From Halochromatium roseum (GTDB taxonomy: Bacteria; Pseudomonadota; Gammaproteobacteria; Chromatiales; Chromatiaceae): a stretch of 64,000 nt of DNA. The stretch covers positions 124,001-188,000 of the forward strand of contig NZ_NHSH01000057.1 in NCBI RefSeq assembly GCF_016653315.1, given 5' to 3'. Each line of letters begins with the position of its first letter. The first letter of the stretch is position 1. Made by a program: the position numbers and the translations under genes. Positions 1-8,620 of the stretch are shown piece by piece. The notes under the pieces are model-generated. The model was not told the DNA's origin and ran no database searches. It saw only the letters and a program-made list of their open reading frames with translations.

Positions 1-156
1 GTAGGGCCGCCCGACGCGCTCACCGTCGACATCAAGCGCAACCTTGATGTACTGCCCGGCTTGGAAGTCTGTGAGCGGTGCGTCGATCTGCAGGCTGTAG
101 AGTGCCTGCGACCAATGCCGCTTGCCCGAAATTCTCCCTTCGATCCAATCAACCAT
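1..156 (-). CDS. fpr: Ferredoxin/flavodoxin-NADP+ reductase, N-terminal part (cut by window edge)
   Basis: Only the first 52 codons are in the window, reading leftward from an ATG at 156. The peptide begins MVDWIEGRISGKRHW and continues with a segment ending DVDGERVGRPY. This matches the start of E. coli Fpr, including the FxAGQ(Y/F)xK turn and the conserved RxY that opens the FAD-binding site. The family moves electrons between NADPH and ferredoxin or flavodoxin in the cytoplasm. It is divergent from the glutathione peroxidase gene, with a 254-bp shared upstream region. The C-terminal NADP-binding domain lies outside the window, so integrity cannot be judged. Confidence 0.85.
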   Translation of the reverse strand, partial: MVDWIEGRISGKRHWSQALYSLQIDAPLTDFQAGQYIKVALDVDGERVGRPY

Positions 157-410
157 CGATCTTTACCTCAATAACTTGGTTAATTTGCTTAGGTGGCTCC
201 GGAACACCCTTTTCAAACCCTGAACAACGAATGTTCAGCGATAGATTGCTGGTACAAAGACCTCGCAAACCGAGCTTTCAGTGTTGATTTTCTGCTAAAC
301 CCTATCGAGGTCAGGTGTTTGGGCGCTAGTGCTCGACCAGTTGTGTTCGCAGATCGGCATCCCATTTTAGGGTTGTCTAGACTTTGCACAATCATAAACG
401 AGGCCGATCT

Positions 411-953
411 ATGCGACTTCTGGCTCTACTCGCCGTATTAGGAGGCTTGACCATGACGACCAACGCGACTGCTAACTGCGGCCCAGCACTCGATTTCGAA
501 CTGCGGCGTCTCGCGGGTGATGAATCCGTGAGGCTCTGCGATGCCTACCAAGGCAAAGTGGTGCTGATGGTCAATACCGCTAGCAAGTGTGGATTCACCG
601 GTCAGTACGAGGGGCTCGAGGCACTCTACGACAAGTACAAGGAGCGCGGACTGGTGGTGCTGGGCTTCCCCTCCAATGACTTTGGCAACCAAGAACCCGG
701 CAGCGAGGAGCAGATCCAGCAATTCTGCCGACTGACCTACTCGGTCGAGTTCCCGATGTTCGAGAAGATCCACGTCAAAAAAGGCAAGGCTGATCCGCTT
801 TATCAGTACCTTGCAGCCCAAACTGGAGCCTACCCGAAATGGAATTTCTACAAGTATCTGATCGATCGGGATGGAAATGTTGTCGACTACTTCTCCAGTA
901 TCACATCACCTGATAGCAAGAAGTTCATAGCGGCAATCGAGAAACTGCTCTAA
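411..953 (+). CDS. Periplasmic glutathione peroxidase (BtuE-like, Cys-type)
   Basis: A 180-residue protein. The ATG at 411 has a purine-rich site (aacgagg) about 8 nt upstream and opens a signal peptide (MRLLALLAVLGG, then a cut near ATA-N). An upstream in-frame TTG at 384 is less likely. The GPx signature NTASKCGFTGQYEG supplies the catalytic residue as cysteine, encoded by TGT, so this is not a selenoprotein. The second signature GFPSNDFGNQEP and the WNFYKYLID segment with the catalytic Trp/Asn follow. Such enzymes reduce hydroperoxides, often with thioredoxin as donor. The signal peptide places it in the periplasm, while E. coli BtuE has none. It stands alone and is divergent from fpr, so an oxidative-stress link between them is possible but unproven. 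Confidence 0.9.
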   Translation: MRLLALLAVLGGLTMTTNATANCGPALDFELRRLAGDESVRLCDAYQGKVVLMVNTASKCGFTGQYEGLEALYDKYKERGLVVLGFPSNDFGNQEPGSEEQIQQFCRLTYSVEFPMFEKIHVKKGKADPLYQYLAAQTGAYPKWNFYKYLIDRDGNVVDYFSSITSPDSKKFIAAIEKLL

Positions 954-1165
954 GCAGTTGACCTGATCATGGCAGGATTCGATGCTCTGAGGGCGGCTCG
1001 AGACCTGGTCCGCAGCCGCCAGATGCTGGCACCCAATGATGCGAACTACCGCTGGCCTGACATTTCCTGCCTGAAGTGCATTCCCGGATTGCCCGATCGG
1101 ACAGAACCCCTGAAAATGGCGACCAGATCGACGGCACAGCCGTCAGCGTTAAGAGGTCGACCGCC

Positions 1166-4084
1166 TTGCCTAAGGCTCCCTATCATTCGGATGATCCTGA
1201 CCAGGCCTCGGCCGAAGGTCCGCCACCGCTGTTGCCTGAGGACTTCGGGCTAACCCCGGCCAGCTCACCCACGGATTCGCTCTCTGAGCTGGCTGAGGCC
1301 ATGCCAGGGATGCGCGTGCCGCCGCACAACCTACAGGCCGAACAGTCGTTGCTCGGCGCCCTGATGCTCGAGAACAGCGTCTGGGAGCAGGTTGCCGATA
1401 AGGTCCGCGAGACCGATTTCTACCGCCAAGAGCATCAGCTGATCTTCCGTGCGATTCATATCCTAGCCGAGCAGGATCAACCGTTCGACGTCATCACGTT
1501 GGCCGAGGCGCTTGAGAAGCGCAAGCTGCTCGATGACATGGGCGGAATGCAGTATCTGGCTGAGATCGATCGCAACACCGGCTCCGCCGCCAACGCCGCA
1601 CATTACGCGCGCATCGTCCGTTTCAACTCGGTCTTGCGCCAACTGATCCGAGCCGGTACCGGCATCGCCGATCTGGCGTTCGATACCAAGGGCCGCAGCG
1701 AGGCCGAGATCCTCGATGCCGCCGAGGCCAAGGTGTTCGAGATCGCCGAGCAGCTCACCCGCGGCGGCGGCTTCAAGTCGATCGAAGACCTGCTGACCAT
1801 CGCGGTCCACAAGATCGATGAACTCTATCATCGTGACGAACCCATCACCGGCCTGCCGACGGGGTTCATCGACTTCGACATGAAGACCTCCGGCCTCCAG
1901 CCCGCCGATCTGATCATCTGTGCCGGGCGGCCGTCGATGGGCAAGTGCCTAGAGGCCAGCAGTGAGGTCCTGCTTGCGGATGGTCGGGTCACAACCATCG
2001 AAGCGATCGTTCAGGCACGCCAGGCATCATTACTCACATTGGATGAGCGCCTGCGCTTCAGGACGACGCAGCCAAGCGCCTTCGTCGATGACGGATATAA
2101 ACCGGGGTTTCGGGTTACCACCAGACTCGGGCGTGTCGTCGAGACCACGGCCACACATCCGTTCCTGACCATGCAGGGCTGGCAAGCGCTGAGCAAACTC
2201 GCCGTCGGTGACTGCATCGCTGTGCCGCGACGCCTGCCGGTCTTCGGCAGCAAACCGATGCGCGACTGCGAGGTCAAGCTACTCGGCTGCTTGATCGGTG
2301 ACGGTTGTCTCAGAGGCGCAACGCCGACGTTCATCAACGACAGCCCTCAGCTCCAGACCGACTTCATCGATGCAGCCAATGCCTTCGGCGGCGTGCGTGC
2401 TCTGCTCAAACGCCGCCCGAACCGCAGGTCCGAGATCTGCGTGGTGGCGGATCGCGACGCCAGGGTGGCTCAGCGCAGTGCGTTTAGCACGGCATTGCGT
2501 GATGCTCTCGCTCTGTCTGGCCGCTCTCAGCGCCAACTCGCGCTTGCCACGGGGGCGAGTCCGGCAACGGTCTGCGATTGGCTCCAAGGGCTGAACATGC
2601 CCGGCGCAGTAAAGAACGGCCCCAACGCACTGACTCGCTGGCTGATGGAGCTAGAACTCTGGGGCCGTGATGCGCATGACAAGTCCATTCCAGCGCCGGT
2701 GTTCGAGCTGCCCAAGGCACAACTTGCCTTGTTTCTGAATCGACTCTTCGCAACCGATGGCTGGGTAACGCTGCGTGCGAGCGGTCAGAGTCAGATTGGC
2801 TATGCCTCGCCCAGCAAACGTCTGGCGCGGCAAGTTCAGCATCTCCTGCTGCGCTTCGGCGTCATCGCCAGGCTTCGCGACCGCCCTATTCGTCGCATGC
2901 AGTTAGGCGAGCAGTTAGGCAAGCAGTTGCGCGAGCAGCCGGCAGCGCAGACCGATTTCAGCGCCTGGCAGCTGGATTTGACTGACGCAGACTCAATCCG
3001 CACCTTCGCTACCGAGATTGGAATCTACTCGAAGCAGGCCGCTCTCAGACGTGTCTTGGAAGCCCTTGATCAGAAACGCCGACAGACGAATGGTGATCTG
3101 ATTCCGGCCGCGGTTCGGGAGCGGTTACAGGCCGCGAAAGGCGATGAGTCCTGGTCCGCGTTAGTTCTGCGCGCGCTGTCTCAGCAGCGCTTAGGACAGC
3201 TCGCTGAAGCGCTGAACGAACCTGCATTGAGCACTCTTGCCACCAGCGAACTCCTTTGGGACCCGATCGTCTCAATTGAGCCCATCGGCTTGCGGCGGGT
3301 TTACGACCTGACCATCCCAGAGACACATAACTTTGTCGCCAACGACGTCTGCGTGCACAACACCAGTTTCGCGATGAACATAGCGGAGAATGTCGCCATC
3401 AAGACTGGAAAGGGCGTTGCCGTATTCAGTATGGAGATGCCCGGCGATGCGCTGGCGATGCGCATGATGTCCTCACTGGGACAGATCGACCAGCATCGGG
3501 TGCGGACCGGCAAGCTGACCGACGAAGACTGGCCGCGGCTCACGTCTGCGGTGACCATGCTCTCGCAGGCGCCGATGTACATTGATGACACCCCGGCGCT
3601 GTCCCCCACGGATCTGCGTGCGCGGGTGCGCCGGTTGCAGCGTGATCTGAAACGCGAGGAGAAGGATCTGGGCATGATCGTCATCGACTACTTGCAGCTG
3701 ATGCAGGCCCCGAGCGAAGGCGAGAATCGGGCGACAGAGATCTCTGCAATATCACGCTCCCTCAAGGCGTTGGCAAAGGAACTTCATGTTCCTGTTGTGG
3801 CCTTGTCGCAGCTCAATCGCAGCCTCGAACAGCGTCCGAACAAACGCCCTCAGATGTCCGATCTGAGGGAAAGTGGTGCAATTGAACAGGATGCAGACGT
3901 CATCGCCTTCATCTATCGCGATGAGGTCTACAACGAGGACAGCCCGGATAAAGGCGTTGCTGAGATCATTATCGCCAAACAACGTAACGGGCCGATTGGT
4001 ACCGTGAAGCTCGCGTTCCTTGGGCAGTTCACCAAATTCGAGAATCTGGCCGAGGATCTTTACGGCGATCTGGGGTATCAATGA
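1166..4084 (+). CDS. dnaB: Replicative DNA helicase DnaB with an in-frame intein
   Basis: The ring helicase that unwinds DNA at the fork. The DnaB N-terminal domain begins at VPPHNLQAEQSLLGALML. The RecA-like domain has a Walker A motif GRPSMGK...TS that is interrupted after the Lys by an intein at 1946-3361. Downstream come VIDYLQLM and DLRESGAIEQDAD, both typical of DnaB. I chose the TTG at 1166 because aagagg lies 9-10 nt upstream and gives a 500-residue spliced protein, against 471 in E. coli. A GTG at 1076 and an ATG at 1301 are alternatives; the ATG would leave almost no N-terminal tail. The stop overlaps the alr start (ATGA), so the two are probably co-translated. Without splicing the P-loop is broken and the cell should be inviable, so the intein must be active. 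Confidence 0.95.
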   Translation: MPKAPYHSDDPDQASAEGPPPLLPEDFGLTPASSPTDSLSELAEAMPGMRVPPHNLQAEQSLLGALMLENSVWEQVADKVRETDFYRQEHQLIFRAIHILAEQDQPFDVITLAEALEKRKLLDDMGGMQYLAEIDRNTGSAANAAHYARIVRFNSVLRQLIRAGTGIADLAFDTKGRSEAEILDAAEAKVFEIAEQLTRGGGFKSIEDLLTIAVHKIDELYHRDEPITGLPTGFIDFDMKTSGLQPADLIICAGRPSMGKCLEASSEVLLADGRVTTIEAIVQARQASLLTLDERLRFRTTQPSAFVDDGYKPGFRVTTRLGRVVETTATHPFLTMQGWQALSKLAVGDCIAVPRRLPVFGSKPMRDCEVKLLGCLIGDGCLRGATPTFINDSPQLQTDFIDAANAFGGVRALLKRRPNRRSEICVVADRDARVAQRSAFSTALRDALALSGRSQRQLALATGASPATVCDWLQGLNMPGAVKNGPNALTRWLMELELWGRDAHDKSIPAPVFELPKAQLALFLNRLFATDGWVTLRASGQSQIGYASPSKRLARQVQHLLLRFGVIARLRDRPIRRMQLGEQLGKQLREQPAAQTDFSAWQLDLTDADSIRTFATEIGIYSKQAALRRVLEALDQKRRQTNGDLIPAAVRERLQAAKGDESWSALVLRALSQQRLGQLAEALNEPALSTLATSELLWDPIVSIEPIGLRRVYDLTIPETHNFVANDVCVHNTSFAMNIAENVAIKTGKGVAVFSMEMPGDALAMRMMSSLGQIDQHRVRTGKLTDEDWPRLTSAVTMLSQAPMYIDDTPALSPTDLRARVRRLQRDLKREEKDLGMIVIDYLQLMQAPSEGENRATEISAISRSLKALAKELHVPVVALSQLNRSLEQRPNKRPQMSDLRESGAIEQDADVIAFIYRDEVYNEDSPDKGVAEIIIAKQRNGPIGTVKLAFLGQFTKFENLAEDLYGDLGYQ
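1946..3361 (+). mobile_element. Intein with LAGLIDADG homing endonuclease in the DnaB P-loop
   Basis: A 472-residue insertion between GRPSMGK and TSFAMNIAEN. Splicing blocks are visible: Cys1 followed by a DGRVTTIE-type block A, block B TATHPFL (His at intein residue 71), block F RRVYDLTIPETHNFVAND, and block G VCVHN ending in Asn. The +1 extein residue is Thr. Two dodecapeptide-like motifs, LLGCLIGDG (about 112-120) and LFLNRLFATDGW (about 260-272), mark a LAGLIDADG endonuclease. Between them lies a helix-turn-helix-like segment (SQRQLALATGASPATVCDWLQG, about 194-215), which may be an extra DNA-recognition module. Interruption of a replicative helicase at its ATP site is a known intein strategy. 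Homing activity cannot be judged from sequence, but both acidic motif residues are present. Confidence 0.93.
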
Positions 4085-5217
4085 TCGTCGGACCCGTTGC
4101 CCACATCGATCTCGACGCCCTGCGGCATAACCTTGCGGTTTGCCGGGCCGCAGCACCGAACAGCCGCGTTTGGGCGGTGATTAAGGCCAATGCCTATGGT
4201 CACGGCATGGGGCCGTGCGCCGCTGCCCTCGATGCGGCAGATGGGTTTGCGCTGGCGCGGGTAGAGGAGGCGCTGTTGCTGCGGGCGACCGGTGTCAGCA
4301 AGCCGCTGTTGGTGATGGAAGGCATCGCCAACGAGGTCGAGGCCAGTGCGGTGCTTCCGATGCAGGTTGAGCTAGCGGTTCACGCTAGCCGGCATCTGGA
4401 TCTCATCCTGAATGAACTCGAGTCAAGCCCGCAGTCGAGACCCCAGCGCATCTGGCTCAAACTCGACACCGGCATGGGGCGGCTCGGCCTGCAGCAGCAA
4501 GAGGCGGTGGCGCTGATTGAGCGCCTGCGCGCGCTGCCACCGAGGCTGGCTGAGGCGCTAGAGATCGCCGGGATCATGACGCATCTGGCCAATGCCGATG
4601 ATCCATCGCATGCCATGACCGACAAGCAGTGTCAGCAGGCGAGGGCGCTCGCCCAACGCTTTGACCTGCCACTCTCAATTGGTAACTCGGCCGGCATTCT
4701 GGCCCATCCTGCGGCACGGAGTGATTGGGTGCGCCCGGGGATCATGCTCTATGGTGGCTCGCCCTTACTGAACCGTTCAGCGGCAGCGCTCGATCTGCGG
4801 CCAGTCATGACCCTGTCGAGCCAGTTGATCGCCGTGCGCGAGTTCAAGGCGGGCACGCCGATCGGCTACGGCAGCACCTACCGCTGCCCAGAAGCCATGC
4901 GCGTTGGCGTGGTGGCGATTGGTTATGGCGATGGCTATCCACGCCATGCGCCAACAGGCACGCCGGTGCTGATCCGCGGCCAGCGCGCGGCCTTGCTCGG
5001 GCGCGTCTCCATGGACATGATCAGCGTCGATCTTCGGCCGATACCGGAGGCCGAGGTGGGCGATCGCGTCATCTTGTGGGGCCAGGGCTTGCCGGTGGAG
5101 CAAGTGGCGGAGCAGGTTGGCACCATCAATTATGAGCTGCTGTGCAGACTCTCGCCACGCGTCAGAGTCGTTCACGAGCAGCAACTCGGACGGCAAGCAC
5201 CGGAGCAGGGGGCTTGA
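4081..5217 (+). CDS. alr: Alanine racemase
   Basis: A 378-residue PLP enzyme that converts L-alanine to D-alanine for peptidoglycan in the cytoplasm. The PLP-binding lysine is in VWAVIKANAYGHG near the N-terminus. The catalytic tyrosine sits in the AIGYGDGYPR segment, and RVSMDMISVDL is the conserved C-terminal beta-domain motif. Length matches the family. The start overlaps the dnaB stop as ATGA, and radA probably begins at a TTG that overlaps this gene's stop. The three therefore look like one translationally coupled operon, an arrangement common in gammaproteobacteria. Confidence 0.96.
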   Translation: MIVGPVAHIDLDALRHNLAVCRAAAPNSRVWAVIKANAYGHGMGPCAAALDAADGFALARVEEALLLRATGVSKPLLVMEGIANEVEASAVLPMQVELAVHASRHLDLILNELESSPQSRPQRIWLKLDTGMGRLGLQQQEAVALIERLRALPPRLAEALEIAGIMTHLANADDPSHAMTDKQCQQARALAQRFDLPLSIGNSAGILAHPAARSDWVRPGIMLYGGSPLLNRSAAALDLRPVMTLSSQLIAVREFKAGTPIGYGSTYRCPEAMRVGVVAIGYGDGYPRHAPTGTPVLIRGQRAALLGRVSMDMISVDLRPIPEAEVGDRVILWGQGLPVEQVAEQVGTINYELLCRLSPRVRVVHEQQLGRQAPEQGA

Positions 5218-6629
5218 CTGCGACCACGAAAAAGGCTCGCAGCCTCTATGTCTGCAACAGCTGCGGCGCCCAGTCGCCGAAATGGAGTGGTCGCTGCGCA
5301 GACTGCGGCGCCTGGAACAGCATCGAGCAGGTCGCGATGCCGCCAAAGACCACGCCTCGGCCCGGCGGCGGCGGATACGCTGGAGCAGCCGGTCATGCGT
5401 CGCGCGCCGACCTCGGCGCCATCCATCGCCTCGCCGAGATCGCGCCCGAACAGGAGGTGCGCACCCCGAGCGGCATCGCAGAGCTGGACCGAGTGCTCGG
5501 CGGCGGGCTGGTGCAAGGCTCGGTGGTCCTGATCGGCGGCGATCCCGGTATCGGCAAATCGACGCTACTGCTACAGGCTTGTGCAGCAATCGATGCCAAT
5601 CTGGCCTTCGCGTCCGATAAAGGCTCGGTGCTCTATGTGACCGGCGAAGAATCGCCACAACAGGTCAGCCTGCGCGCGCAGAGGCTCGGGCTCAAGCCCG
5701 GCGGGCTGAATCTGTTGGCCGAGACCTGCATCGAGCAGATTTTGGCGACCACTGCGGCCGAGGCACCGCGCGTGCTGGTGATCGATTCCATCCAGACCTT
5801 GTATACCGATGCCCTGACCTCGGCACCAGGCTCGGTCTCACAGGTGCGCGAGACCGCCGCCCAGTTGGTCCGTTACGCCAAGCTCACCGACACCACCGTA
5901 TTCCTGGTCGGCCATGTCACCAAAGAGGGTGCCTTGGCTGGGCCACGTGTGCTTGAGCACATGGTCGACACTGTGCTCTATTTCGAGGGCGAATCCGGCA
6001 GCGCACATCGGTTGGTGCGCGCGGTCAAGAACCGCTTCGGTGCCGTCAACGAGCTTGGTGTCTTTGCCATGACCGATCGCGGGCTGCGGCAGGTCTCCAA
6101 TCCCTCGGCGATCTTCCTCTCGCGCCATTCGGAGCCAGCCCCGGGTTCAATCGTCTTGGTCACGCGCGAGGGTACGCGGCCGATGTTGGTCGAGGTGCAA
6201 GCGCTGGTCGATCAGAGTCCACTGGCGAATCCGCGCCGGCTTGCGGTAGGCCTAGAGCAGAATCGACTGGCGATGCTGCTGGCGGTGCTGCACCGCCATG
6301 GCGGCATTGCGATGTTCGACCAAGATGTCTTCACCAACGTCGTCGGCGGCGTCCGAGTGACCGAAACCGCGGCCGATCTAGCCGTTCTTTTCGCCATCCT
6401 CTCGAGCTTTCGTGACAAGGCCTTACCGATGGATCTTGCCGTGTTCGGTGAAGTTGGCCTGTCCGGTGAAATCCGGCCAGTGCCGAACGGCCCGGATCGA
6501 TTGCGCGAGGCCGCCAAACATGGCTTCAAGCAGGCCGTCGTGCCCAAAGCCAATGTGCCGAAAGGCGGTGTAGGCGGCCTAAAGATTCAGCCCGTGCTGA
6601 CCCTGCGCGAAGCGATTGACGCGGTATAA
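5214..6629 (+). CDS. radA: DNA repair protein RadA (Sms)
   Basis: A 471-residue RecA-like ATPase that promotes branch migration in recombinational repair. It has an N-terminal C4 zinc finger (CNSCGAQSPKWSGRCADC), Walker A GGDPGIGKST, the RadA-specific KNRFG motif (VKNRFGAVNELG), and a C-terminal Lon-like domain ending near VLTLREAIDAV. The TTG at 5214 places the zinc finger at about residue 12, as in E. coli (460 aa), with ggag 8 nt upstream. The longer in-frame GTG at 5142 would lie deep inside alr. The stop of alr (TGA 5215-5217) overlaps this start. Confidence 0.95.
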   Translation: MTATTKKARSLYVCNSCGAQSPKWSGRCADCGAWNSIEQVAMPPKTTPRPGGGGYAGAAGHASRADLGAIHRLAEIAPEQEVRTPSGIAELDRVLGGGLVQGSVVLIGGDPGIGKSTLLLQACAAIDANLAFASDKGSVLYVTGEESPQQVSLRAQRLGLKPGGLNLLAETCIEQILATTAAEAPRVLVIDSIQTLYTDALTSAPGSVSQVRETAAQLVRYAKLTDTTVFLVGHVTKEGALAGPRVLEHMVDTVLYFEGESGSAHRLVRAVKNRFGAVNELGVFAMTDRGLRQVSNPSAIFLSRHSEPAPGSIVLVTREGTRPMLVEVQALVDQSPLANPRRLAVGLEQNRLAMLLAVLHRHGGIAMFDQDVFTNVVGGVRVTETAADLAVLFAILSSFRDKALPMDLAVFGEVGLSGEIRPVPNGPDRLREAAKHGFKQAVVPKANVPKGGVGGLKIQPVLTLREAIDAV

Positions 6630-6694
6630 GATGATCTCGACCCTCAATAGACTCGCTCCGATCCGCGCAGAACTCGCTGTTTCTGCTTCCAGTC

Positions 6695-7105
6695 TCAGTG
6701 CGCTGCCGCTCGTGCTGCTTGATCACGGGTATAAAATTGACCAGCCCGAATAAATCCTGAGACAACCTCAGGTTCCGCAGCAATCACATGCCCATCGGCA
6801 TCTCGACGTTGGACCCAGGCCTCTGGAAGGCCATCGAGGACATGAATAGGAGCCAGTCTGCCATCGCCGAAGCGCGACAGCTCAATCTCGCCAGTGGCCA
6901 GGTTGAGGTAACCAGGCCGCCAGCCCAATGAACGATTGCTTTGACTGATGCCGCGCGTTTCAGCGTAGATCTCATTTTCGTGGCGCAGCGTTAACTCAGT
7001 CAGGGCGCCTTGCATCCGGCGTTCGCGGTCGTTGCCACAGGTCGACGCTGCGGTTGAACTCAGGGCTTGACTGAGGACTTGGGTCTGAAATTGCTCGGTG
7101 TACAT
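6695..7105 (-). CDS. Conserved-looking hypothetical protein, 136 aa
   Basis: I do not recognise this gene. The ATG at 7105 is preceded by a strong gaggag site, which rules out longer in-frame starts up to 7255. The protein is soluble with no signal peptide or membrane segment. Its N-terminal half is Gln/Ser/Thr-rich (YTEQFQTQVLSQALSSTAAS). The C-terminal half looks structured, with the segments RPGYLNLATGEIELSRFGDG and PIHVLDGLPEAWV. It is convergent with radA and divergent from rsmA. Spacing and codon use look like a real gene. Confidence 0.6.
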   Translation of the reverse strand: MYTEQFQTQVLSQALSSTAASTCGNDRERRMQGALTELTLRHENEIYAETRGISQSNRSLGWRPGYLNLATGEIELSRFGDGRLAPIHVLDGLPEAWVQRRDADGHVIAAEPEVVSGFIRAGQFYTRDQAARAAAH

Positions 7106-7308
7106 TGAAGTGCTCCTCGGTGTGTTACCTATCTTATCGGCAGCCAGAGCCCGATGCAGGATGCCTAAAGTAGCGAAACAGATGGGATCAGCCCGAGTAC
7201 AGACCTGTTCTGTGATCCTCTTCACAATCTCGGCTGATGGAGAGGGATTCGGCATTCAGCCAGTCATGGCGCGCCCTGGAGCCGGATTGGCCCCTGGGTG
7301 TGATTGCG

Positions 7309-7324
7309 CATAATGTATATTATG
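7309..7324. promoter_or_regulatory. AT-rich perfect palindrome, candidate operator or promoter element
   Basis: The sequence CATAAT-GTAT-ATTATG is a perfect 6-bp inverted repeat with a 4-bp spacer. It is conspicuous in otherwise GC-rich DNA about 140 bp upstream of rsmA. Such symmetry suits a dimeric regulator. TATATT inside it could also serve as a -10. The function is inferred. Confidence 0.35.
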
Positions 7325-7369
7325 TAAAGTGTTGAGCGACGATGCGCTCAAGGTGACGCTTTGTCGGGC

Positions 7370-7405
7370 GTCTGATCAGGCATCTGCTCAGACATCTGAT
7401 CAGGC
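7370..7405. repeat. Three 12-bp direct repeats upstream of rsmA
   Basis: Three adjacent 12-bp units resemble (a/g)tctgatcaggc, the middle one diverged by several bases. They resemble in length and gatca core the 12-bp units inside the neighbouring rsmA gene, which suggests a shared slippage-prone origin. Confidence 0.5.
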
Positions 7406-7463
7406 GGCTTAGCCTCGGTCGCTCGATCGCCAATCCAGCGCCGGTTGTCTATGATGCTGGGGA

Positions 7464-8588
7464 TTGCTCTCCCGCAGGCCTCGCAGACCCTTGATCGCTC
7501 AGTCTCACCACCAACCCCGCAAGCGGTTCGGCCAAAATTTTCTCCATGACCCTGGGGTCATCCAGCGCATCCTCGGCGCCGTCAATGCGCAGCCAGGTCA
7601 GGCTTTGGTCGAGATCGGCCCCGGCCAAGGGGCGATCACGGCCGGCCTGTTGCAGAGCGCCGGCGTGCTCGATGTCATCGAACTGGATCGCGATCTGATC
7701 GCACCCTTGGCGCAACGCTTCAACGGCCAAGTCATCGATCCGCAGATCGATCAGCAGATGGATCAGCAGATCGATCAGCACATGGATCAGCACATGGATC
7801 AGCACATGGATCAACAGTTGGTCGTCGAGGTCGATCGTCAGCCACCTCCTCGCCTGCGTATCCACAATGCCGATGCCTTGACCTTTAAGCTCTGTAGCCT
7901 GCTTCCAGCCGGCTCTCGCCGCCAGCGATCACTCGGCCCGACGGATTCGACGGTGGATGCCGTGGATCGCTGCAACGATCGCTGCAACGATCGCCGCAAT
8001 GATCGCAGCAACCAGGATCAGGGTCCGAACCGCGAGCTTGACCCTGGCGCTGATCACCCCGGTCAGGATCAGCGGATCGAGCCGCGCCTGCGCCTGATCG
8101 GCAACCTGCCCTACAACATCTCAACGCCGCTGCTGTTTCGCTTCCTCGATCAAGCCGACTGCATTGAGGACATGCACCTGATGCTGCAGAAGGAGGTGGT
8201 CGACCGCATGACCGCCGAGCCGGGCACCAAGGTCTACGGTCGGCTCTCGGTGATGGTACAGACCTTCTGCTCGGCACAGCGCCTGTTTCTGGTCTCCGCC
8301 GGCGCCTTTCATCCGGCCCCAAAGGTCAGCTCGGCAGTCATACGCTTGCGCCCACATCGCCGGCTGCCCTACCCGCTCGCCGATCCAAGTTGGCATGCCC
8401 GCATCGTCGCAGCCGCCTTCGCGCAGCGCCGCAAGACCTTGCGCAATAGTCTCTCCGGGCTGGTCTCGTCAGAGCAGATGACCGCGCAGGGAATCGACCC
8501 CGGCGCGCGCGCGGAAACCCTCTCCGTCGCCAACTTTGCCGCGCTCGCCAACGCGACCAGCGCTTGCATTGAGGCGCAAATACCCTGA
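7464..8588 (+). CDS. rsmA: 16S rRNA dimethyladenosine transferase, repeat-expanded
   Basis: RsmA (KsgA) dimethylates two adjacent adenosines near the 3' end of 16S rRNA. Visible motifs are KRFGQNFLHD, VEIGPGQGAIT (SAM motif I), VIELDRDL (motif II), NADAL (motif III) and LIGNLPYNIS (catalytic motif IV, NLPY). The protein is 374 residues against 273 in E. coli. The excess is two repeat-rich insertions: (I/M)DQ(Q/H) units at 7746-7817 between motifs II and III, and DRCN-like units at 7965-8012 between motifs III and IV. Start is uncertain: TTG at 7464, or TTG at 7491, which fits family length better but has no clear ribosome site. All core motifs are intact, so it is probably functional. Confidence 0.92.
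   Translation: MLSRRPRRPLIAQSHHQPRKRFGQNFLHDPGVIQRILGAVNAQPGQALVEIGPGQGAITAGLLQSAGVLDVIELDRDLIAPLAQRFNGQVIDPQIDQQMDQQIDQHMDQHMDQHMDQQLVVEVDRQPPPRLRIHNADALTFKLCSLLPAGSRRQRSLGPTDSTVDAVDRCNDRCNDRRNDRSNQDQGPNRELDPGADHPGQDQRIEPRLRLIGNLPYNISTPLLFRFLDQADCIEDMHLMLQKEVVDRMTAEPGTKVYGRLSVMVQTFCSAQRLFLVSAGAFHPAPKVSSAVIRLRPHRRLPYPLADPSWHARIVAAAFAQRRKTLRNSLSGLVSSEQMTAQGIDPGARAETLSVANFAALANATSACIEAQIP
7746..7817 (+). repeat. Six 12-bp tandem repeats inside rsmA
   Basis: Six consecutive in-frame units of the form at(c/g)gatca(g/a)ca(g/c) encode alternating IDQQ, MDQQ, MDQH residues. The units are nearly identical, so expansion is recent. The region lies between SAM motif II and motif III and would form an exposed acidic and polar loop. 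Confidence 0.9.
7965..8012 (+). repeat. Four 12-bp tandem repeats inside rsmA
   Basis: Four consecutive units of gatcgctgcaac (two exact, two with one or two changes) encode DRCN, DRCN, DRRN and DRSN between motif III and motif IV. The following codons continue the same composition in degenerate form. Confidence 0.9.
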
Positions 8589-8620
8589 GATTGAAAGGCG
8601 TTTTAAACAAAGCCGATACG

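Larger units (their letters stand above)
7106..7463. other. Intergenic region between a hypothetical gene and rsmA
   Basis: This 358-bp stretch has no convincing gene. It holds an AT-rich perfect palindrome at 7309-7324 and three 12-bp imperfect direct repeats at 7370-7405, both listed separately. It must contain the divergent promoters of the 136-aa gene and rsmA, but I see no strong -35/-10 pair. Confidence 0.5.

Noticed and set aside
590-604. Possible selenocysteine in the glutathione peroxidase
   Set aside because: The catalytic codon is TGT (Cys), not TGA.
7746-8012. Short regular repeats that might be read as a CRISPR array
   Set aside because: Units are contiguous 12-mers without spacers and lie in frame inside rsmA.
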